From: Azospirillum agricola
Lineage (GTDB): Bacteria > Pseudomonadota > Alphaproteobacteria > Azospirillales > Azospirillaceae
Length of the DNA stretch: 64,000 nt
Reading direction: 5' to 3'
NCBI RefSeq assembly: GCF_017876095.1
Contig: NZ_JAGINM010000004.1
Location: 1-64,000, forward strand
Both the position numbers and the translations under genes were made by a program. The notes beneath the pieces are model-generated. The model did no database searches, had not been told where the DNA came from, and saw nothing but the letters and a program-made list of their open reading frames with translations. Positions 56,170 to 64,000 of this stretch are shown one piece after another (within the stretch, counting starts at the first letter, position 1; the number at the start of each line of letters is the position of its first letter).

Positions 56170-56880
56170 TCACTCCTGCGACTCGGCCGGGGCTTCCGCC
56201 GCCGGAGCCGACTTGACGGCCGCCGGGAAGGGCAGGCCTTCCGGCGCCTTCTTCTTCACGGCGTCGCGGATGCGCAGCCAGCCGCCCTCGGCGCCGGGGA
56301 CGGCGCCCTTCAGCAGGATCAGACCACGGGCCTCGTCGACCGACACGACCTGCAAGTTCAGGACCGTGACCTTCTCGTCGCCGAGATGGCCGGCCATCTT
56401 CTTGTTCTTGAAGACCTTGCCGGGATCCTGACGGTTGCCCGTCGAACCGTGCGAGCGGTGCGACACCGACACGCCGTGCGTGGCGCGCAGACCACCGAAG
56501 TTCCAGCGCTTCATCGCACCGGCAAAGCCCTTGCCGATGGAGGTGCCGGTGACGTCGACATACTGGCCGGCGACGAAATGGCTCACCGAGATCTCGGCGC
56601 CGACTTCGATCAGGGCATCGGCGTCGACGCGGAACTCGGCGAGCTTGCGCTTCGGTTCCACACGCGCCTTGGCGAAATGCCCACGCTCAGGCTTGTTGAC
56701 GTTCTTGACCTTGATGGCACCCGCGCCGAGCTGGACGGCGGTGTAGCCATCCTTGTCCTCGGTGCGAACGGCGACGACCTGGCAGTTGTCGACTTTCAGC
56801 ACAGTGACCGGAACATGCTGGCCGTCGTCCGTGAAGACGCGGGTCATGCCGACCTTCTGCGCGATCAAACCGGATCGCAT
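56170..56880 (-). CDS. rplC: Ribosomal protein uL3
   Basis: The 236-residue protein begins [20 protein letters not shown] and carries the central signature [20 protein letters not shown] with [22 protein letters not shown] glutamine in that second motif is a known methylation site (PrmB) in E. coli. A C-terminal Ala/Glu-rich tail of about 20 residues is extra. Confidence 0.96.
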   Translation of the reverse strand: MRSGLIAQKVGMTRVFTDDGQHVPVTVLKVDNCQVVAVRTEDKDGYTAVQLGAGAIKVKNVNKPERGHFAKARVEPKRKLAEFRVDADALIEVGAEISVSHFVAGQYVDVTGTSIGKGFAGAMKRWNFGGLRATHGVSVSHRSHGSTGNRQDPGKVFKNKKMAGHLGDEKVTVLNLQVVSVDEARGLILLKGAVPGAEGGWLRIRDAVKKKAPEGLPFPAAVKSAPAAEAPAESQE

Positions 56881-56948
56881 TGTTCTTTATCTCCTGACCA
56901 GGGACATCCGCTTTACCGGAGAGGTCCCTCACCAAACCGGAAAAAAAC

Positions 56949-57257
<309 letters not shown>

Positions 57258-57412
57258 GTCCAAACGTCCCTTGCACCTCGTAGCGGTGACGCGGACGCGC
57301 CACCGGAACCTCTTCACAAACTTCCGCGAACCGCAGGCGACGAGACGCCGCGCGCCGTTCCACCGAAGCGGGCGACGGGCGACTCTTCCGACCGATGCGA
57401 CGGGCCGATACG

Positions 57413-57457
57413 AAAAAGAACATCCCCCGCGCGGCGAGGCGCGGAAGGGATGTTCCG
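57413..57457 (-). promoter_or_regulatory. Terminator-like attenuator in the S10 leader
   Basis: On the minus strand GAACATCCC and GGGATGTTC (57455-57447 with 57426-57418) pair, extended by CCGCGC/GCGCGG inside, then TTTTT (57417-57413). A nine-base segment upstream (57469-57477) is perfectly complementary to 57435-57443 within the hairpin, so an alternative anti-terminator fold is possible. Confidence 0.65.
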
Positions 57458-57569
57458 GTCGGCTGACGCGCGCCTCGACCCATTGTCGGGGTGCGCCTTG
57501 CCGTTCGTCATCGGGCTGCGTCTAGGCCGAACCTGCCTACCACCAACCCAAAATCCAGAGGGCGTAATC

Positions 57570-57596
57570 TCTATGTTGTCGCAGCCCCCGTGTCAA
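57570..57596 (-). promoter_or_regulatory. Promoter of the S10 operon
   Basis: On the minus strand a consensus TTGACA (57596-57591) is followed 15 bases later by CATAGA (57575-57570), or 17 bases later by TAGAGA. The predicted start near 57562 puts the hairpin at 57413-57457 within the transcript. Confidence 0.52.
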
Positions 57597-57643
57597 TCCT
57601 GATTCTCCCCGCTGCGGGAAGAAGAGGATCAGCACGGGGGCTG
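57582..57643. repeat. Inverted repeat after tuf, overlapping the S10 -35 box
   Basis: CAGCCCCCGTG (57582-57592) and CACGGGGGCTG (57633-57643) are perfect 11-base arms. Inner ATCCT/AGGAT pairs and a CCCGC/GCGGG core add to the stem. There is no T-run after it on the minus strand. It may end or process the tuf message, or act as an operator, since the TTGACA box lies in one arm. Confidence 0.5.
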
Positions 57644-57732
57644 CTGGGAAGAGACGGCGCCCGATGGCTAGAACCCGGCGGTCCGGAGCGGAGCGGCGAA
57701 CCGTCCCGACCCGGGCCGCGACACCAAAAACC

Positions 57733-58923
<1,191 letters not shown>

Positions 58924-58960
58924 GGTCGGTCTCTCCGTTTCTCAATCGTTCCAGCGGTTT

Positions 58961-61039
58961 TCAGGCCACCTTGGCGCGGACGCCGTCCGCGATGGCCTGT
59001 GGCACCGGCTCATAATGGTCGAACTGCATGCTGTACTGCGCGCGGCCCTGGCTCATCGAGCGCAGGGAGTTCACATAACCGAACATGGACGCCAGGGGAA
59101 CCAGCCCCGTGACGACCTGCGCGTTGCCGCGCCGGTCCATGCCGGTGATCTGCCCCCGGCGGCCGTTCAGGTCGCCGATCACGTCACCCATATAGTCTTC
59201 CGGCGTGATGATTTCGACCCGCATCAGCGGCTCCAGCAGCACCGGCGCAGCCTTCGCCAGCCCGTCGCGGGCGGCGGCGCGGGTCGCCAGCTCGAAAGCC
59301 AGGGTCGAGGAATCGACGTCGTGGAAGGCGCCGTCGGTCAGCGTCGCCTTGACGTCCACCGTCGGGAAGCCGGCGACGACACCGCCGTCGCGCAGCGCCT
59401 CGAGCCCCTTTTGCACCCCGACGACGAACTCCTTCGGCACCGCGGCCGCGGCGGCGCGGTTCTCGAACACGAAGCCCGATCCCGGCGCCAGCGGCTCGAA
59501 GACCAGCGCGACGCGGGCGAACTGCGCGCGGTCGCCGGTCTGCCGGCGGTGCGTGTGGTCGATCTCGGCCTTGCGGGTGATCGTCTCGCGGTAGGCGACC
59601 TTCGGCGTGCCGACCGCCGCGTCGACGCGGAACTCGCGCTTCATGCGGTCGACGACGATCTCCAGATGCAGCTCGCCCATGCCACGGATGATGGTCTGGC
59701 CGTTCTCGCGGTCGACCGACACCTGCAACGACGGGTCCTCCTGGGTCAGCTTGCCGAGCGCGGCGCTCATCCGATCGTGGTCGGCGTCGGTGCGCGGCTC
59801 GACCACCACCTCGATGACCGGCTCGGGAACGTCCAGCCGCTCCAGCACGATCGGCTTGGCCGGATCGCACAGCGTGTCGCCGGTGCCGGTGAACTCCAGC
59901 CCCGCGAAGGCGACGATGTCGCCGGTGTGGGCGCGCTCGATGTCCTCGCGGCTGTTGGCGTGCATCAGCAGCATGCGGCCGATCTTCTCGCGCTCGCCCT
60001 TCACCGGATTCACCACGGTGTCGCCGACACTCACGGTGCCGGAATAGACGCGGAAGAAGGTCAACGGCCCGACATAGGGATCGTTCATCACCTTGAAGGC
60101 GAGGCCCGAAAAGGGGGCGTCGTCGTTGGCCGCGCGCTCGTCCGTCCCGGCGTCGCCGACCGGGTGGCCCTTGACGGCGCCGATGTCGACCGGGGCCGGC
60201 AGGTAATCGACCACCGCGTCGAGCATCGGCTGGATGCCCTTGTTGCGGAAGGCGGACCCGCAGAGAACCGGAACGAAGGAGCCGGCGATGGTGCCCTTGC
60301 GGATGCAGGCGCGCAGCGTTTCCGGCGAGGGCTCCGCGCCGTTTTCCAGATAGGCGGCCGTGGCCGCCTCGTCGAGGTCGAGGACGGCGTCGAGCAGCGC
60401 CTGCCGCGCCTGGACCGCCGCGTCCTTCAGATCCTCGGGAATTTCGGTGTGGTGGAATTCGGCGCCCAGCGTCTCGGTCTTCCAGACGGTGGCGCGCATC
60501 TCCACCAGATCGACGACGCCGACGAAGGCGGCCTCGGACCCGATGGGCAGTTGGAGGACCAGCGGGACGACGCCCAGCCGCTCCTTCATCATCGCGACGC
60601 AGCCGTCGAAATCGGCGCCGACGCGGTCCATCTTGTTGATGAAGCCCATGCGCGGCACGCCGTACTTGTCGGCCTGCCGCCACACGGTTTCCGTCTGGGG
60701 CTCCACCCCCGCCACCGAATCGAAAATGGCGACGGCACCATCGAGGACGCGCAACGACCGCTCGACTTCGATGGTGAAGTCGACGTGGCCGGGCGTGTCG
60801 ATGATGTTGATGCGGTGGTCGCGCCAGAAACAGGTCGTCGCCGCCGAGGTGATCGTGATCCCCCGCTCCTGCTCCTGCTCCATCCAGTCCATGACGGCGG
60901 TGCCGTCATTGACCTCGCCCATCCGATAGGATTTGCCGGTGTAGAACAGGATGCGCTCGGTCGTCGTCGTCTTCCCGGCATCGATGTGGGCCATGATGCC
61001 GATGTTGCGGTAACGGTCGAGAGCGTGCGAGCGGGGCAT
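58961..61039 (-). CDS. fusA: Elongation factor G
   Basis: The 692-residue translocase GTPase shows [19 protein letters not shown] (G1), the switch region [30 protein letters not shown] (G3) and [10 protein letters not shown] (G4), and full domains II-V. Length is typical. It follows rpsG after 27 bases in the standard str order. Confidence 0.98.
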   Translation of the reverse strand: MPRSHALDRYRNIGIMAHIDAGKTTTTERILFYTGKSYRMGEVNDGTAVMDWMEQEQERGITITSAATTCFWRDHRINIIDTPGHVDFTIEVERSLRVLDGAVAIFDSVAGVEPQTETVWRQADKYGVPRMGFINKMDRVGADFDGCVAMMKERLGVVPLVLQLPIGSEAAFVGVVDLVEMRATVWKTETLGAEFHHTEIPEDLKDAAVQARQALLDAVLDLDEAATAAYLENGAEPSPETLRACIRKGTIAGSFVPVLCGSAFRNKGIQPMLDAVVDYLPAPVDIGAVKGHPVGDAGTDERAANDDAPFSGLAFKVMNDPYVGPLTFFRVYSGTVSVGDTVVNPVKGEREKIGRMLLMHANSREDIERAHTGDIVAFAGLEFTGTGDTLCDPAKPIVLERLDVPEPVIEVVVEPRTDADHDRMSAALGKLTQEDPSLQVSVDRENGQTIIRGMGELHLEIVVDRMKREFRVDAAVGTPKVAYRETITRKAEIDHTHRRQTGDRAQFARVALVFEPLAPGSGFVFENRAAAAAVPKEFVVGVQKGLEALRDGGVVAGFPTVDVKATLTDGAFHDVDSSTLAFELATRAAARDGLAKAAPVLLEPLMRVEIITPEDYMGDVIGDLNGRRGQITGMDRRGNAQVVTGLVPLASMFGYVNSLRSMSQGRAQYSMQFDHYEPVPQAIADGVRAKVA

Positions 61040-61066
61040 GAACGATCACCCGGAGCGACGGAGGCC

Positions 61067-61537
61067 TTACCAGCGGTAGTGCGAGAACGCCTTGTTGGCT
61101 TCCGCCATGCGGTGCGTGTCTTCGCGCTTCTTGACGGCGGTGCCGCGCTGGTTGGCGGCGTCGAGCAGCTCGCCCGACAGACGCTCGGTCATGGTGTTTT
61201 CCGAGCGGGCGCGGGCGGCGCTGATCAGCCAGCGGATGGCCAGTGCCTGGGCGCGGTCCGAGCGGACCTCGACCGGAACCTGGTAGGTCGCACCGCCGAC
61301 GCGGCGGGAACGGACTTCCAGGTGCGGCTTCACGTTGGCGAGCGCGTCGTGGAAGACCTGAACGGGATCGTTCTTGGTCTTGACCTCGATGCGGCCGAGC
61401 GCGCCGTAGACGATGCCTTCGGCGGCCGACTTCTTGCCGTCCAGCATCAGGCAGTTCATGAACTTGGTCAGAACGCGGTCGCCATACTTGGCGTCCGGCA
61501 GGACTTCACGCTTCTCGGCGCGATGACGACGGGACAT
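61067..61537 (-). CDS. rpsG: Ribosomal protein uS7
   Basis: The 156-residue 16S-binding protein shows [40 protein letters not shown] and the C-terminal [12 protein letters not shown]. In E. coli S7 represses str translation between rpsL and rpsG; here the gap is only 12 bases, so that site is not available in the same form. Confidence 0.98.
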   Translation of the reverse strand: MSRRHRAEKREVLPDAKYGDRVLTKFMNCLMLDGKKSAAEGIVYGALGRIEVKTKNDPVQVFHDALANVKPHLEVRSRRVGGATYQVPVEVRSDRAQALAIRWLISAARARSENTMTERLSGELLDAANQRGTAVKKREDTHRMAEANKAFSHYRW

Positions 61538-61549
61538 CGTGAGTTCTCC

Positions 61550-61921
61550 TTACTTCGGACGCTTCGCGCCGTACTTCGAACGGCGCTGCTTACGATCCTT
61601 GACGCCCTGGGTATCCAGCGTGCCGCGAATGATGTGGTAGCGCACACCGGGAAGGTCCTTCACACGACCGCCGCGGATCATGACCACCGAGTGCTCCTGA
61701 AGGTTGTGGCCTTCACCCGGAATGTAGCTGGTCACCTCGAAGCCGTTCGTCAGACGAACGCGGGCGACCTTACGAAGGGCCGAGTTCGGCTTCTTCGGCG
61801 TCGTGGTGTAGACACGGGTGCACACGCCGCGCTTCTGCGGGCAGGCCTCCATGGCCGGAACCTTGTTGCGCGCGGCCAACGGCTCGCGCGGCTTACGGAT
61901 CAACTGGTTGATCGTCGGCAT
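61550..61921 (-). CDS. rpsL: Ribosomal protein uS12
   Basis: The 123-residue decoding-site protein has [40 protein letters not shown] and [20 protein letters not shown]. The lysines at the two streptomycin-resistance positions (in TPKKPNS and just before the GGRVKDLPG region) look wild type. It is first in the str operon, with its own strong promoter and a structured leader. Confidence 0.98.
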   Translation of the reverse strand: MPTINQLIRKPREPLAARNKVPAMEACPQKRGVCTRVYTTTPKKPNSALRKVARVRLTNGFEVTSYIPGEGHNLQEHSVVMIRGGRVKDLPGVRYHIIRGTLDTQGVKDRKQRRSKYGAKRPK

Positions 61922-61950
61922 AGCTGCCCTTTATCCCTTCAAGACGATTC

Positions 61951-61967
61951 GTCCGGCGGAGCCGGAC
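61951..61967 (-). promoter_or_regulatory. Second hairpin in the str leader
   Basis: GTCCGGC and GCCGGAC pair around a three-base loop. It lies between the terminator-like hairpin and the rpsL start, 30 bases before the start codon. Confidence 0.55.
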
Positions 61968-61972
61968 GATGC

Positions 61973-62010
61973 AAAAGCCCGCCTGCGAAGCGTTGCCGCT
62001 TCGAGCGGGC
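61973..62010 (-). promoter_or_regulatory. Terminator-like attenuator in the str leader
   Basis: On the minus strand GCCCGC-T-CGAAGCG pairs with CGCTTCG-cag-GCGGGC around a four-base loop, then TTTT. A second TCGAAGCG lies 30 bases upstream (62042-62035) and can pair with the same CGCTTCG arm, which would break the terminator. Confidence 0.65.
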
Positions 62011-62118
62011 CGAATGAGCAAGCGCCGACCAAATCGCTTCGACCGGCTATGTCGATGGGTTCATCCGGATGGCCATGAGCGGATACACTCCGCCCCAGGG
62101 TCCCTTTGAAGTTCGCGG

Positions 62119-62147
62119 ACTATAGGGAAGCGGCCAAGGGGCGTCAA
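62119..62147 (-). promoter_or_regulatory. Promoter of the str operon
   Basis: On the minus strand TTGACG (62147-62142) and TATAGT (62124-62119) are exactly 17 bases apart. The predicted start near 62112 gives a leader of about 190 bases. Confidence 0.78.
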
Positions 62148-62199
62148 GCGCGCAAATCACAGCATCCGCTGCCTGTTTTCCGTCGCCGAGCCGCGCGCT

Positions 62200-62913
62200 T
62201 CACGGCTCCGCCGCGTCGAGCCGGGCCACCGCCGCCCGCACCGCCGCCCGCACCGCCGCCGAACGCGCGGCGAGCATCGGGCCCATCCGTTCCATCAGCA
62301 AGGCGGTCAGATCCTCCCCCGCCCCCGCCGGCGAACCGGCATCGAACGGCGGCTTGGGATCATACTCGATGGAGAGCTGGATCAGCTTGGCGCGCTCCTC
62401 GCCGAACAGCGCCGCGACGATGGTCAGGGCGACGTCGATGCCGGCCGTCACCCCGCCCCCGGTGAAGAGGTTGCCGTCCACCACCACGCGCCGGTCGACC
62501 GGCTCGGCCCCGAACGCGGCCAGGAAATCGCGGGACGCCCAATGAGTGCCCGCCCGGCGCTCTCTCAGAAGACCGGCGGCGCCCAGCACCAGCGACCCGG
62601 TGCAGATCCCGGCGAGGAAGCGCGCGGTGCGAGCCTGCGCCCGCAGGAAGGCCAGCACCGCGTCATCCCCGAGAAGCGCGTGGATTCCGGCGCCGCCGGG
62701 AACCAGCAGGAGATCCAGGTCGGGACAATCCGCCAAGACGGTCGTCGGGAGGATGCGCAGGCCGGTGTCGGAGCGGACCGGGTCGAGATCCTTCCACAAC
62801 AGATGCGTCTCAGCTCCGGGCACCCGCGCCAGCACCTCGTAGGGCCCGGTCAGGTCGAGCTGCGTGAAGTCGGGGAACAGCAGCAACCCGAAGCGGGGTG
62901 GACGATCGGTCAT
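62200..62913 (-). CDS. inhA: DJ-1/PfpI-family isonitrile hydratase-like protein
   Basis: The 237-residue protein matches Pseudomonas isonitrile hydratase along its length: LLFPDFTQLDLTGPYEVLAR, VPGGAGIHALLGD, the nucleophile cysteine and next threonine in GICTGSLVLGAAGLL (about 104) and LFTGGGVTAGIDVALT. The known enzyme hydrates isonitriles to N-substituted formamides. Unlike AraC-type relatives it has no DNA-binding domain. A C-terminal Ala/Arg-rich helix is extra. It lies between rpoC and rpsL, after a terminator, an unusual place for such a gene. Confidence 0.85.
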   Translation of the reverse strand: MTDRPPRFGLLLFPDFTQLDLTGPYEVLARVPGAETHLLWKDLDPVRSDTGLRILPTTVLADCPDLDLLLVPGGAGIHALLGDDAVLAFLRAQARTARFLAGICTGSLVLGAAGLLRERRAGTHWASRDFLAAFGAEPVDRRVVVDGNLFTGGGVTAGIDVALTIVAALFGEERAKLIQLSIEYDPKPPFDAGSPAGAGEDLTALLMERMGPMLAARSAAVRAAVRAAVARLDAAEP

Positions 62914-62960
62914 GGCGCACCTCGCGAGCCGGGGGAGCCCGAGCCTAACCCCGGTCCTTG

Positions 62961-62996
62961 AAAAGGAAAAGGGCGCGTCCCTCGCGGAACTCGCCC
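62961..62996 (-). terminator. Terminator after rpoC
   Basis: On the minus strand GGGCG-A-GTTCC pairs with GGGAC-G-CGCCC around a four-base loop, followed by TTTTCCTTTT. It lies 27 bases after the rpoC stop. Confidence 0.7.
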
Positions 62997-63022
62997 CCTC
63001 CCCTACCCTATGACGGAGGCTC

Positions 63023-64000
<978 letters not shown>

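Larger units (their letters stand above)
57258..57732 (-). other. tuf-rpsJ intergenic region / S10 leader
   Basis: This 475-base region holds a promoter (57570-57596), a large inverted repeat (57582-57643) and a terminator-like hairpin with a U-run (57413-57457). It has competing complementary segments and no convincing gene. A 65-codon frame at 57314-57511 lacks homology and a good binding site. Confidence 0.6.

Noticed and set aside
57314..57511. A 65-codon frame in the S10 leader as a possible leader peptide
   Set aside because: No good ribosome binding site and no stretch of regulatory codons; the composition is that of random GC-rich sequence, so a structural RNA explanation is preferred.

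Overview
The window is about 69% GC chromosomal DNA of an alphaproteobacterium. The order and sequence of the housekeeping genes, the F1-ATPase zeta-type inhibitor, the RcdA-type protein and the cysteine-free ribosomal protein L31 all fit Rhodospirillales, most likely Azospirillum or a close relative. That is my reading of the sequence and not a database result. I see no insertion sequence, integrase, prophage, CRISPR array or rRNA gene. There is one tRNA gene (Pro, anticodon CGG).

Layout. 1-7.6 kb: a small membrane protein, a CinA-like MoCF protein, sfsA-map-radC, a GFA-family protein and a large Cache-PAS-PAS-GGDEF-EAL protein. 7.9-19.2 kb: purine synthesis (purB, purC-purS, purQ-purL) interrupted by other genes. 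A GIY-YIG gene, the ATP synthase inhibitor and an NRDE protein lie between purB and purC. A glycosylase, a MOSC protein and an ammonium transporter with its own sigma-54 promoter lie between purS and purQ. bolA and grxD follow. 19.4-29.8 kb: rarD, a divergent TetR/old-yellow-enzyme pair, a divergent S24-repressor/small-HTH pair, a conserved unknown, tRNA-Pro, polyprenyl diphosphate synthase, a methyltransferase, an S49 peptidase, a TauE/SafE permease and an orphan TorD chaperone. 29.9-45.6 kb: two sensor kinases, two small proteins, a beta-hydroxyacid dehydrogenase, an ABC exporter, rpmE, rcdA, hsp20 behind a sigma-32 promoter and a ROSE-like RNA thermometer, an alpha/beta hydrolase, an O-acetylhomoserine sulfhydrylase with a structured leader, YbdK, an N-formylglutamate amidohydrolase, a Cys-rich lipoprotein and a FadR-type regulator.

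45.7-64 kb, all minus strand: rpoC (cut by the window edge), an isonitrile-hydratase-like gene, then str (rpsL-rpsG-fusA-tuf), S10 (rpsJ to rpsQ) and spc (rplN to secY-adk). The series stops at adk. The usual rpsM-rpsK-rpoA-rplQ block is not here.

The signal I find most interesting is in the untranslated leaders. Both the str leader (upstream of rpsL) and the S10 leader (upstream of rpsJ) contain a hairpin followed by a U-run, oriented to stop transcription into the operon. Each also has an upstream segment able to pair with part of that hairpin. This is the arrangement expected of transcription attenuators, and I know of no description of it for these operons in alphaproteobacteria. Other cis elements found by eye are a near-ideal -24/-12 promoter plus palindrome before the ammonium transporter, a long hairpin in the metY leader, a hairpin in the purC leader, and a perfect palindrome in the TetR/OYE promoter.
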